Source of the DNA: Desulfatiglans sp.
GTDB lineage: Bacteria; Desulfobacterota; DSM-4660; Desulfatiglandales; HGW-15
NCBI GenBank assembly: GCA_012513605.1
Contig: JAAZBV010000029.1
Location: forward strand, 1-39,762
DNA: 39,762 bases
Reading direction: 5' to 3'
Shown here: positions 1 to 7,880 of the stretch, piece after piece
Layout: every line of letters begins with the position of its first letter
How positions within the stretch are numbered: position 1 is the stretch's first letter
Program-made: the position numbers and the translations under genes
The notes under the pieces: generated by a model
What the model saw: the letters and a program-made list of their open reading frames with translations, nothing else
The model's database searches: none
What the model was told of the DNA's origin: nothing

Positions 1-79
1 CAGCAGCCAGAACAGCACTGCCGCACCCACCAAGAACAAGCCAAAATGTACCAAAGAACTCAGCGCTATACCTCTTCAT
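1..79 (-). CDS. aqpZ: Aquaporin Z, N-terminal end only (runs off the window)
   Basis: Only the first 26 codons are present. They read [20 protein letters not shown] followed by SAVLAA, which is the typical first transmembrane segment of bacterial aquaporin Z ([17 protein letters not shown]). The family forms tetrameric water channels in the inner membrane. The ATG (79-77) has a strong Shine-Dalgarno, AGGAGG, at 90-85 with 5 bases between. The rest of the gene lies left of the window, so nothing can be said about the NPA motifs or integrity. Bases 80-250 upstream hold no gene. Confidence 0.85.
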   Translation of the reverse strand, partial: MKRYSAEFFGTFWLVLGGCGSAVLAA

Positions 80-250
80 ACTTCCCTCCTTGAATTATGT
101 TGATTAATAAAATACCCTGCTAAGACAAGGGTACAAATAACGCTAACCTACATAAAATACCACAGTTAAATGACATGCAATCAATTTTTTTCGTCCCCTC
201 TACCAACCGTCGCGACCTTTGTTTTGAGGCTCAGTTTCTGATCGCATTTT

Positions 251-787
251 TTACTGAATGACCACAGACTTAATAAAAGCAAGCATATCCGCATCCACCT
301 GCTTAAAAACATCCTCTGCAGAGTCGGCAATAATGACTACACCAGTATTATTATAAAGGATATAACAAAGATAAACCCTGTGAGGGATGCCCGATTTTTT
401 ATACCTGGCCTTATATACCACAGAATGCTGGTCAGATGAGTAATCAGGATATCCGCCAAGGAGATTCCACGTTATCTTTAAAGACTTTTCTATATCCTCC
501 AACCCTTTCATTGCATATGCAGCGGCATTCATCGATTTCGGAACCTGTTCATAGATAAGGGATATGACAGGCTCAGATAGCACACCTTTTTTGCCAATGA
601 TCTTTTCATGTTTAAAAACCAGAACACCTTTTTCACCTTCACCAGGGGCGGTATCTTTAACAAGGTTCCAGACCTTCTCATCCGGTTTTGTAAAGATAAT
701 CCTGTTACCAAATGCATCTATTGAGGTTTGTGCCCATGCAAAACCAGAAGATAAAAAGAAAAGAATAGTAATAATAGCTGTCTTCAT
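251..787 (-). CDS. Small exported protein of unknown function
   Basis: A 178-residue protein with a clear Sec signal peptide (MKTAIITILFFLSSGFAWAQ, cleavage likely after AWA). The mature part is about 158 residues, has no transmembrane segment and no family I recognise; it is a mixed alpha/beta sequence ending in an amphipathic helix (ADMLAFIKSVVIQ). An AGGAGG ribosome binding site precedes the ATG closely. It is probably periplasmic. The gene stands alone: aqpZ lies downstream on the same strand, and a repeat-rich stretch separates it from the methyltransferase gene upstream. Confidence 0.75.
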   Translation of the reverse strand: MKTAIITILFFLSSGFAWAQTSIDAFGNRIIFTKPDEKVWNLVKDTAPGEGEKGVLVFKHEKIIGKKGVLSEPVISLIYEQVPKSMNAAAYAMKGLEDIEKSLKITWNLLGGYPDYSSDQHSVVYKARYKKSGIPHRVYLCYILYNNTGVVIIADSAEDVFKQVDADMLAFIKSVVIQ

Positions 788-897
788 TTATATTCCTCCT
801 TGAGTTAAATGTACATCATCTATTTTGTAATTGCGATTGGAGCTTTTTCCTTCGCCTTATCAGGCGGATCCAACATTTTAATGCCTGAGCAAATACC

Positions 898-933
898 GAT
901 TTCGATGTCGATATAAATTTCGATTTCGATTTG
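898..933. repeat. Degenerate 6-bp tandem array
   Basis: Six successive hexamers: GATTTC, GATGTC, GATATA, AATTTC, GATTTC, GATTTG. They lie in the 238-bp intergenic stretch 788-1025, which holds no gene. Confidence 0.7.
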
Positions 934-965
934 GAGTCAGATATCGTCCGATAATTGTCGTCTCT

Positions 966-1012
966 CGTTCCCATGGTCCCCCGTGGGAATGCCTGCCTTG
1001 ACGCTCTGCGTC
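966..1012. repeat. Double-hairpin intergenic palindrome
   Basis: Two adjacent inverted repeats. TTCCCATGG pairs with CCGTGGGAA (968-976 with 981-989, one G-T wobble), then GACGC-TCT-GCGTC at 1000-1012. A related fragment, GACACTCTGCGTCGTATG, occurs near 38693, so this is a dispersed repeat rather than a gene-specific terminator. Confidence 0.6.
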
Positions 1013-1025
1013 ATATCGGTTGATC

Positions 1026-1658
1026 TTATCTTTTCTGACCTGTCATAAGAAATATTGTGAACCGCCCCATTTCTCCCTTACTGGTCGGTTTCATGACTTC
1101 TGCAGCGGTAATATCCTGTATATTTTCAAACCCTGCCTCTACAAAAACCTCCCGCATAGCAGCCCGGTCAAATCCGGAATGGAATACCCCTGTTTTATCA
1201 TCATGAAAAAGGCCATCATCCAGATCCAGGTCAGCAATGCACAGATAACCGCCAGGGACAATGATACTTTGAAATTGATAGAAAAGAGGTTTCAGCTCCT
1301 TAACATGATGCAGGGTCATGTTGCTCATAACAAGGTCATATGACCCGCTAAGTGTATCACCCCTGTCAAGATCAAGGAATAAGGCTTTAATCCCACCATG
1401 CTTCAAGTCATTGATCCTCTTATTAAATATACCCAGCATCCCCTGTGAACTGTCAACGCCAGTAATGGAATGAACAAGGGGCTGGAGTTGAAAGGTCAAT
1501 AACCCAGTGCCACAGCCAAAGTCCATAACATCCATTTCATGGGTTAAGATGATCTGTTTTGTTATGGCAGAGGCAACATCCTTTGCTAGCTTGACCCTTA
1601 CAGGATTTTCATCCCATGAGTCAGCCTCTTTATCAAAGTCCCGCCTTTGAGAATTCAT
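1026..1658 (-). CDS. Class I SAM-dependent methyltransferase
   Basis: A 210-residue protein of the Methyltransf_11/25 type. The SAM-binding motif I is VMDFGCGTGLL; the acidic end of strand 2 is ITGVDSSQGML, and motif III is SYDLVMSNMTLHHV. The N-terminus (FDKEADSWDENPVRVKLAKDVA) is typical of small-molecule methyltransferases annotated only by fold. I start it at the ATG at 1658, which is preceded by AGGGA, and not at the ORF edge 48 bases upstream, because the extra residues precede the fold and are not conserved in character. The substrate is unknown. It is monocistronic. Confidence 0.85.
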   Translation of the reverse strand: MNSQRRDFDKEADSWDENPVRVKLAKDVASAITKQIILTHEMDVMDFGCGTGLLTFQLQPLVHSITGVDSSQGMLGIFNKRINDLKHGGIKALFLDLDRGDTLSGSYDLVMSNMTLHHVKELKPLFYQFQSIIVPGGYLCIADLDLDDGLFHDDKTGVFHSGFDRAAMREVFVEAGFENIQDITAAEVMKPTSKGEMGRFTIFLMTGQKR

Positions 1659-1792
1659 TATATTTCGTTCCCTGCTTATAAAAAATACTGTGTCAATGCT
1701 GTACATTTGTTAAAACAGTGTGTATTATTTCCATATCAACTGTGGAGGTCAGACACGCATTGCCATCAGACACCCACCCATTACTTTTCAGA

Positions 1793-3043
1793 TCATTCGT
1801 ATTCATCTAAGTATTGTTTTTTTAGAAATGCACGATTTTCACGCTCAAAGTTGTTCAAGTCAGTATCATTAATGGTTTTATTAACATCAGGTTGATACCA
1901 TCTGCCATACTTTCTATATAAATCGAAGAAGGCTTTCCATTTTGCATAGTAAAACCTGTCATCCTCATCATAAGTTGCCTTTGGTTTTGGTCCATTACCC
2001 ACCTTGCCTAAAATAAAAGCATCACCGTGTCGGGCTGTAATCTCATTATACAACCATGTAGCAATATATTTTTTTAAAGGCTTCTTATTCATTTTTTCCA
2101 CTTCCTGCGGAAACATGTCTCGCCATGGGCCAATTTCTCTCTCGACAAGTGAATCCAGCATCTCGTCAGTATATTTTATCCTATCCCCTTTATAAGGAGA
2201 TGGTAGTCTGAAAAAGTATTCATCGTGAAAACCGAGCCACTTGCCCATGTTAATGACAATATCCTTATCAGGCTCCCAATCCTTAAAGTTCCAAACAATT
2301 TCATCATTTGAGATCCACTCTACATTTTCTGGGTATGATATTTGGATTTTGTATTTTTCGGAAAAATTTATTATTTTTTGTCCGTCAAGCTTGAAATCCT
2401 TAATATTTAGTAGATTTTTAACCGATATTCTAGCCTTACCAATTGGTCCTTTCCATAGAGCACCGGTTCTTACGATATACTGCAATTGCTCGATATCTAC
2501 GAAATCTTCAATCCAAAAAGCATTTCCTGCATTATAGGTACAAATAATTTTTATATTTTTTTTTGGCTCCCAGATTACAGGCCATACAACATAACCAGGG
2601 TAATTAAAGTCTTCATGATTGTGTAATCCAAATAATCTTTCTTCCCAGGTTGATTCTCGAATCATGATAACCTTTGTCGACACACTCTTATCGTCGACCT
2701 TTACCTTGAATGAACTCGCCATTTCTGCATCATATCTTGAATCAATAATAGGAAAACCTATCAATCGTGTCAGTTCTTTGTCGGAGTGCGACTGCATCGT
2801 AAAAGAGCATCTTACATTATACTCTCCGTAATCTGTACGTTCGATTTGAACTGTTTCTTCATCCATGGAGATATCTGATTCTTGTGTAGCGGAGAGTTTC
2901 AGTGAGGAGATATTGTTTGCAGATATATCACCCGATATCGGTACTGGAGTATTGCCCTGATTATAGACAACCAGAATGTCTGCTGACGCATTCACCTCTA
3001 GGACAAAAAGCATCAAAATCAGCAAAGGAGTTCGAAATCTCAT
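1793..3043 (-). CDS. Exported DUF4424-like protein with C-terminal YARHG domain
   Basis: A 416-residue protein with a signal peptide (MRFRTPLLILMLFVLEVNASA). The N-terminal two thirds resemble DUF4424: a DIxMxxETVxIxxxxYxVxxxF strand pattern near residues 55-80, a GFPIID step, and the hallmark-like TGALWKGPIGKARISV near residue 195. The C-terminal ~100 residues carry NEITARHGDAF and RWYQPD, matching the YARHG domain, which is found in extracellular and periplasmic proteins and is thought to be associated with the cell wall. Ribosome binding site GGAGGTG. It is the last gene after the TRAP transporter and the thioredoxin-like gene, 130 bp away, and may share their transcript. The function is unknown; the domain calls are from memory of the family motifs. 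Confidence 0.65.
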   Translation of the reverse strand: MRFRTPLLILMLFVLEVNASADILVVYNQGNTPVPISGDISANNISSLKLSATQESDISMDEETVQIERTDYGEYNVRCSFTMQSHSDKELTRLIGFPIIDSRYDAEMASSFKVKVDDKSVSTKVIMIRESTWEERLFGLHNHEDFNYPGYVVWPVIWEPKKNIKIICTYNAGNAFWIEDFVDIEQLQYIVRTGALWKGPIGKARISVKNLLNIKDFKLDGQKIINFSEKYKIQISYPENVEWISNDEIVWNFKDWEPDKDIVINMGKWLGFHDEYFFRLPSPYKGDRIKYTDEMLDSLVEREIGPWRDMFPQEVEKMNKKPLKKYIATWLYNEITARHGDAFILGKVGNGPKPKATYDEDDRFYYAKWKAFFDLYRKYGRWYQPDVNKTINDTDLNNFERENRAFLKKQYLDEYE

Positions 3044-3173
3044 ATTATCACACCTCCAAGTATCTGTGATTATACCTATATCATGGTATAAATATATTTA
3101 CAGTCTTTTCGCCTGTTTTGAAACGATACATCCTATTACTAACCGATATTCCACCCGAGACAAAAAAACTTCT

Positions 3174-3620
3174 TTAATTTCCCTTCTTAATATGTTTCAA
3201 CAGACGGGGATAGAATTCAGGACTGTGTTGTATACCTGTGGTTCGATCTTCATATACCTTATCACTTTTATCCGGATCAATAATACAAATAAGAGGTAAT
3301 GGAATCTCATTTAGATCAAGGGCTGTACGATGCCATTCAGTGCTTTTATCCGCATTAGAAAACCACAGGACAAAGTTATTTTCAAGCAAGCTCTTTACAG
3401 GCGGCTTCTCTGATTCAAAGACCTGCGTTAGCATGTATCTGCATTTACCGCAGTCATCTCTTCCAACAAAGAGCAATATCTTCTTTTTTTCAGACATTGC
3501 CTTGTAAAAGGCTGATTGTGCAGTTTTTTCCCATTTTAATTCTGTGGCATAAGAACTGGTGGTCTTTAAAAAGAGTAATATCAATACTGTAATAACAAAT
3601 GCTGTCTTTGTTTTTATCAT
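3174..3620 (-). CDS. Exported thioredoxin-fold protein (CGKC)
   Basis: A 148-residue protein with a signal peptide (cleavage likely after SSYA, residue 25). A thioredoxin-like domain follows, with a CxxC pair C57-G-K-C60 after the FVGRDDCGKC strand-turn and an IPLP segment that supplies the cis-proline. This resembles the Thioredoxin_7/DUF255-like group, which handles disulfides in the periplasm. I chose the ATG at 3620 (AAAGGC upstream) because it puts the signal peptide at the N-terminus. An in-frame ATG at 3644 and a TTG at 3650 lie just after the dctM stop (3654-3656), so translational coupling to dctM is possible. The partner protein is unknown. Confidence 0.75.
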   Translation of the reverse strand: MIKTKTAFVITVLILLFLKTTSSYATELKWEKTAQSAFYKAMSEKKKILLFVGRDDCGKCRYMLTQVFESEKPPVKSLLENNFVLWFSNADKSTEWHRTALDLNEIPLPLICIIDPDKSDKVYEDRTTGIQHSPEFYPRLLKHIKKGN

Positions 3621-3653
3621 CTGTTTGCCTTTATAAAAATCCATTACCAATTC

Positions 3654-4967
3654 TCACTGCATCAGATTCGGTAAAAAGAGCCCGATCTGGGGAAATATCA
3701 TAATCAACGTCATAGCAAGAAAACCCAGTAGCATAAAGGGCATAGTTGACCTGAACACATCACCGAGAGTAACACCTGTCGGAGCAATGGCCTTCATGGT
3801 AAAACAGTCCATACCGAACGGGGGGCTGATCAAACCTAATTGTATGTTTATCAGTGATATCACTGCAAACCAGAGGGTATCATATCCAAGCGCCTTTATG
3901 AGAGGGAAAAAGACCGGGACAGTAATCATGACAATACTTGCAGGGTCCATAAATGCACCCAGGAATATAAGGATAAGCTGGGTCGCAATAACAAGCATTA
4001 CAGGGTGAACTTCAAGACCGGTTGCCCACCCGATGAGACCTGTGATAGCCCCGGTTGTGGCCAGTATGCGGCTGAAGCTTATAGAACCAACAACAATGAA
4101 AAAGACCATTACTGTAACGTGGATAGTGTTCTGTGCAGAGACCCTGATGGTCTTTAGTGATAGCTTCCTGTATATTGCGGCCAGAATATAACATGCTATT
4201 ACCCCAAGTGCGGCCGATTCTCCGGGGGTTGCAATGCCGGTAAATACACTGCCTATAACCGCAAAAATCACAAGCACTACAGGGGCTATCTGTGTAAATA
4301 TAATCCTGATCTTTTGTGAAAGTGATACGTGAGGGACCTCATAATTCGGAGCCAGGGAGGGATTGATAATGCAACGTATGATAATATAACCTATGAACAT
4401 GGCAGCTACGAGGAGCCCCGGTATTATGATGGCAAGAAGCAATTTACCGATGGAAACCTGTGCAACTGCTCCAAGGAAAACTGCAAGGGCGCTGGGTGGT
4501 ATAAGGATGGCAAGTGTCCCGCTTGATACGATAGGCCCCAGTGACATGGTTTTAGAGTATCCTTTTCTGTTCATTTCCGGGACAAGCACCTTTCCGAGTA
4601 TGCCTATGGAGCCCCCGCTTATGCCGATCATTGTTCCAAGTAGAACGCCGGAGCCAATAGCAAGTATGCTGAGTCTTCCGGGGAGCTTGCCAAGTATCTG
4701 GTCTATGGCATCAATAAGACGTGTTCCTGTTCCTGATGTAAAGACAATATCGCCCATAAGAATAAAAAGAGGTATGGGTAAAAAGTTATAATTGGTAACC
4801 GAACTGTAAAAGCTCATGGCAAGTTGTTCGAGTCCCGCTTCGCCTCCCCAGAAAATGTATCCCCCGATAATGCAGATGAATATGAAGGCAAATGATATGG
4901 GCATGCCTGTTCCCATGAGGATAACCAGCAACCCGAACATCAGCAAAATGGCAAAATACCACTCCAA
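3654..4967 (-). CDS. dctM: TRAP transporter large permease DctM
   Basis: A 437-residue, highly hydrophobic protein with about 12 membrane segments and the family hallmarks: FLPIPLFILMGDIVF, GSGVLLGTMIGISGGSIGILG, a PPSALAVFLGAVA turn, and a C-terminal SPPFGMDCF signature. The DctM subunit is the Na+-coupled membrane component of TRAP uptake systems. The start is a TTG at 4967 with CGGAGG seven bases upstream. It lies 14 bp after dctQ and just before the thioredoxin-like gene. The length is usual for the family. Confidence 0.95.
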   Translation of the reverse strand: MEWYFAILLMFGLLVILMGTGMPISFAFIFICIIGGYIFWGGEAGLEQLAMSFYSSVTNYNFLPIPLFILMGDIVFTSGTGTRLIDAIDQILGKLPGRLSILAIGSGVLLGTMIGISGGSIGILGKVLVPEMNRKGYSKTMSLGPIVSSGTLAILIPPSALAVFLGAVAQVSIGKLLLAIIIPGLLVAAMFIGYIIIRCIINPSLAPNYEVPHVSLSQKIRIIFTQIAPVVLVIFAVIGSVFTGIATPGESAALGVIACYILAAIYRKLSLKTIRVSAQNTIHVTVMVFFIVVGSISFSRILATTGAITGLIGWATGLEVHPVMLVIATQLILIFLGAFMDPASIVMITVPVFFPLIKALGYDTLWFAVISLINIQLGLISPPFGMDCFTMKAIAPTGVTLGDVFRSTMPFMLLGFLAMTLIMIFPQIGLFLPNLMQ

Positions 4968-4981
4968 GGCAATACCTCCGG

Positions 4982-5542
4982 TTAAGTATGTGAAGGGAAC
5001 TTTTTAACGTCAGACTTCTTGTCATCAGCCTTTTCCATGCCTGATAGAAGCAAATATCTCTTTAAAAAATCCCTTGTGTTTCTAATGAGCTGAAGAAACA
5101 GCATAAAAAATCCAATGGGTATTATTATTTCAATAGGCCATTTAGGCGGATTCAATATGGATGCAAGGATAAAACTGGCCTGATAATCTGCTAAAGTAAG
5201 TTTTACAGTGTAGTAGAGCATTATGGCTGCAATCAGTATGCATATAGAGTGGCTGATTACATTCAAAAGTGCCTCATTTTTTGCGGAAAGACTGCCCGTG
5301 ATGGAATCCATTTTTACATGGCCATTCTGTCTCATGATTGCTGTGGTGCCTAAGAAGGTCATCCACAGAAGGCTGTATGTGATGATCTCATAAAGGGGCG
5401 CCCAGGTAAAACCTATGACCTTCCTTAAGATAACATCCATTGATACTGCAAGGGCATCCAGGACAATGATGACAGCGGCTAGCGTGAGCATATAGTCTAT
5501 AATTTTATCGAATAAAAATTCTGCTTTTTGCAGGGTTTTCAT
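4982..5542 (-). CDS. dctQ: TRAP transporter small permease DctQ
   Basis: A 186-residue protein with four predicted membrane segments and the DctQ signatures VILRKVIGFTWAPLYEI and LLWMTFLGTTAIMRQNGHVKMD. The small subunit couples with DctM in the inner membrane. The ATG at 5542 has AGAGGG upstream. The C-terminal ~25 residues are charged and cytoplasmic. It is 74 bp downstream of dctP, and that gap is filled by a heptamer array. Confidence 0.93.
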   Translation of the reverse strand: MKTLQKAEFLFDKIIDYMLTLAAVIIVLDALAVSMDVILRKVIGFTWAPLYEIITYSLLWMTFLGTTAIMRQNGHVKMDSITGSLSAKNEALLNVISHSICILIAAIMLYYTVKLTLADYQASFILASILNPPKWPIEIIIPIGFFMLFLQLIRNTRDFLKRYLLLSGMEKADDKKSDVKKFPSHT

Positions 5543-5568
5543 ATTATCCCTCTAAGGGCTAATGAGGC

Positions 5569-5617
5569 TTTCATCTTTAATCTTTAATCTTTCATCCTTC
5601 ATCTTTCAGCCTTCATC
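5569..5617. repeat. 7-bp tandem array between dctP and dctQ
   Basis: Seven consecutive heptamers read on the plus strand: TTTCATC, TTTAATC, TTTAATC, TTTCATC, CTTCATC, TTTCAGC, CTTCATC. They end exactly at the dctP stop codon (5617-5619). They may space or modulate the dctP-dctQ transcript; that is inference. Confidence 0.85.
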
Positions 5618-6633
5618 TAATTCGCCCTCGAAAATGCAGGATTTATAAGCCATGACCTTAATTTGGGTATAACATCAGGCCATCTTTGCATATCTCCCTC
5701 CCACATGGCATCCCGACAATCAAGGTAGAATTGCCTTGAGTCGGAAGGGGGCAGACGTATAATCTTAACACCCGCGGCTGAAATATCTCTTTTCACATTC
5801 TCCACCACCTCAGTGAACATGGCAGCGCCATCTATCTCTGCCTGAATTATTGCCCTGTTAAGTACATCCTGCTGTTCAGGAGTAAGACTCTTGTATTTAT
5901 CCATATTCATGATCATCATCCCGGCACATGAACCAATCGGTTCATCCAGCATGACCTTTGTGACCGGCGCAAGGCTGAAATCCTGGATGCCTGGGATACC
6001 GATATTGTAGCCGTCTACTGTTCCACGCTCCATGGATGTGAAGTAGTCAGGGAAATCTATAGGCACGCATACGGCCTTGAGTTTTTCAATAAACCTCCTG
6101 TTGGAACCTCCCATGGACGCAATCTTAAGCCCTTCCATGTCTTTCAGGTTTTTGATATCTCTTCTCAGATAAAACACAGTCTGTACCTGGGGTAGAGAGG
6201 ATACTGATGCTCCCAGATAATATATACCCTGCCCGGCAAACTGCTCCTGGTAATACTTGAATGCGGGGCCATTCCTTAATTCCATCGGGCTGTATTCCGC
6301 GCGTCCTATTGAGCTTGCGCCTGGAACAAGGGCATCGCAGAAAGCTGCCAGGGCGCTTGCTATATCTACAGTCCCCCTTTTTACGGCTGCAGGGGCATCA
6401 GATGATGGTATGGATTCAGGCCCTAAGAACCTTATCTTAATGGTGCCGTTAGACATCTTTTCTACATTATCTATAAAGAGATGGGCCCAGTTTGCGCCAG
6501 GAGGGACATCGGATACAAAATTGACCATTGATAACTCAAGTCTCTCTTTCTGATTGGTGCATGATCCCAAAGAGAGGTAAATAATAACAGAAGCCAACAC
6601 CAACAAAACCAGTAAAAAATGTATTTTTTTAAT
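5617..6633 (-). CDS. dctP: TRAP transporter substrate-binding lipoprotein DctP, probable ATT start
   Basis: A periplasmic binding protein of the DctP family, 338 residues if started at ATT (6633-6631). The sequence from there encodes IKKIHFLLVLLVLASVIIYL followed by SLGSC, a textbook lipoprotein signal with a lysine-rich n-region and a lipobox cysteine. A perfect AGGAGG lies 9 bases upstream. The first TTG that a gene caller would accept (6606) has no ribosome binding site and removes the positive n-region. The family core is clear: GTIKIRFLG, FYLRRDIKNLKDMEGLKI, YFTSMERGTVDGYN, TPEQQDVLNRA. The arginine usual in GLKIR, which clamps substrate carboxylates in many DctP proteins, is alanine here (GLKIASMGG). 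The substrate is unknown. Confidence 0.88.
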   Translation of the reverse strand: MKKIHFLLVLLVLASVIIYLSLGSCTNQKERLELSMVNFVSDVPPGANWAHLFIDNVEKMSNGTIKIRFLGPESIPSSDAPAAVKRGTVDIASALAAFCDALVPGASSIGRAEYSPMELRNGPAFKYYQEQFAGQGIYYLGASVSSLPQVQTVFYLRRDIKNLKDMEGLKIASMGGSNRRFIEKLKAVCVPIDFPDYFTSMERGTVDGYNIGIPGIQDFSLAPVTKVMLDEPIGSCAGMMIMNMDKYKSLTPEQQDVLNRAIIQAEIDGAAMFTEVVENVKRDISAAGVKIIRLPPSDSRQFYLDCRDAMWEGDMQRWPDVIPKLRSWLINPAFSRAN

Positions 6634-6642
6634 TTTATTTAT

Positions 6643-6648
6643 CCTCCT
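6643..6648 (-). promoter_or_regulatory. Shine-Dalgarno that decides the dctP start
   Basis: AGGAGG on the minus strand. Nine bases separate it from an in-frame ATT and 36 bases from the first TTG. No ATG or GTG lies in frame between the site and the TTG, so this site argues for initiation at ATT. Confidence 0.7.
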
Positions 6649-6747
6649 GTATGTTTTATATATTCGCCTTTGCAGTTTTTACTATTAATTCCAACAAGCG
6701 CCTTCTTGCGTTTATCCCCTGTTTCGTCACATTAGCCATATCGTCGA

Positions 6748-7647
6748 TCACCAGTGCGGGTACTTATGTTCCAGAAATGGATTATTTGTAAGCTGAACAG
6801 GCAGTGTTCCATTCTCCTCTATTTTGTAAATCTGATTTGTATAAGGAGCGCTTCCTGATGTGTTTATCTTTTGAAAGACAATTTCATTAAAATTTACAGA
6901 CCATTTGGGGTTTTCACCCAGATTATAGATCAGGCGGTCTTCAATGCCATTTCCATTCATTACATGGATACCATTCCTGCGATAAACAATTTTTCCTCTG
7001 TCACCCACGTGGGCCTTTGAAGTCCAGTCTGGCTGGCTTCCAAGTACCCTCATATATTCCCATGGAATCCCCGCCGGATAGCTTATTGTATAAATCCCGC
7101 TGTTATCTTCAGCCGCACCATAAAAGGCGATTTTATCTCCATCCGGAGACCAGCATGGATCAAAGAGACTGAAATTTCTGCCTATAATCGAAAAATCATC
7201 CAGGATTTCTTCATTGTGCGTCTCGATGTTATGAACAATAATTGCGTTACCGCCAGGCAGGCTGCGATGAAGCCTTACAAAGACCAGTTTATACCCATCC
7301 GGAGACCATGATGGATAAATATCATCCGGCTCACCGGTGATAATACCCGCCTCCCCTGTACCATCTGGATTTATCATATAGATATCCCAGTTACCGGCAG
7401 CCCCACTTGCCCTGCGATTAAAAACAATCCTATCCTTTTCAGGTGACCACCTTGGGTATGCATCCCTGCCGCTATTGGTCAGCTGAACCATATTGTTACC
7501 GGTGTTATCAATGGTATACAGGTTGCCCCAGATACTACCGGGAGGGCCCTGCATAAAAACAATTCTGCTGTAATTTTGGTTTTCACATCCTGAGAAACAA
7601 TAGATAAACAACAAGGAAAGAAGTAAATACAATTTGCAGGATTTCAT
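6748..7647 (-). CDS. TolB-like PD40 beta-propeller lipoprotein
   Basis: A 299-residue protein with a lipoprotein signal ending in FSGC (C20). Repeated WD40-like PD40 blades follow: RWSPEKDRIVFNRR, SWSPDGYKLVFVRL, CWSPDGDKIAFYGA, KIVYRR and KWSVNFNEIVFQKI, making a six-bladed TolB-type propeller. Such proteins are usually envelope scaffold or binding proteins, and the specific partner is unknown. AGGAGG precedes the ATG. It is upstream of dctP by about 115 bp on the same strand and divergent from the MocR regulator gene. Confidence 0.82.
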   Translation of the reverse strand: MKSCKLYLLLSLLFIYCFSGCENQNYSRIVFMQGPPGSIWGNLYTIDNTGNNMVQLTNSGRDAYPRWSPEKDRIVFNRRASGAAGNWDIYMINPDGTGEAGIITGEPDDIYPSWSPDGYKLVFVRLHRSLPGGNAIIVHNIETHNEEILDDFSIIGRNFSLFDPCWSPDGDKIAFYGAAEDNSGIYTISYPAGIPWEYMRVLGSQPDWTSKAHVGDRGKIVYRRNGIHVMNGNGIEDRLIYNLGENPKWSVNFNEIVFQKINTSGSAPYTNQIYKIEENGTLPVQLTNNPFLEHKYPHW

Positions 7648-7823
7648 AATATCCTCCTTTCACTTTATCAGCGAAATACTCAGAATTGGCATAAGAGTAT
7701 ATTATTTTCTATTTGTATGTACTGACACAAATTTCATATTTAAGTTTTATTAGGGCTACTATCTCGAAAAATCAAGGTATTTTTACATTTAACCTTTACA
7801 AAAAAAATCTGGCTGAATATTTC

Positions 7824-7853
7824 TTGACGAAATACATATTAATACCGTATTAA
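7824..7853 (+). promoter_or_regulatory. Predicted sigma-70 promoter of the mocR-pdxJ operon
   Basis: TTGACG at 7824-7829, an 18-base spacer, and TATTAA at 7848-7853. The -10 box lies inside the right arm of the operator palindrome, which fits autorepression. Confidence 0.6.
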
Positions 7854-7868
7854 TATATCTATTAATAT
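7836..7868 (+). promoter_or_regulatory. Probable MocR operator: perfect palindrome plus a third half-site
   Basis: ATATTAATAC at 7836-7845 and GTATTAATAT at 7847-7856 form a perfect 10-bp inverted repeat around one base. TATTAATAT recurs at 7860-7868, twelve bases after its copy in the right arm. Paired inverted and direct half-sites just upstream of a MocR gene are the usual arrangement for this regulator class. The site overlaps the -10 box and ends 12 bases before the start codon. Confidence 0.7.
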
Positions 7869-7880
7869 ATTAAGGTAAAT

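Noticed and set aside
4329-5007. Plus-strand ORFs opposite dctM
   Set aside because: The DctM frame is fully accounted for by family motifs; these ORFs are low-complexity mirror translations.
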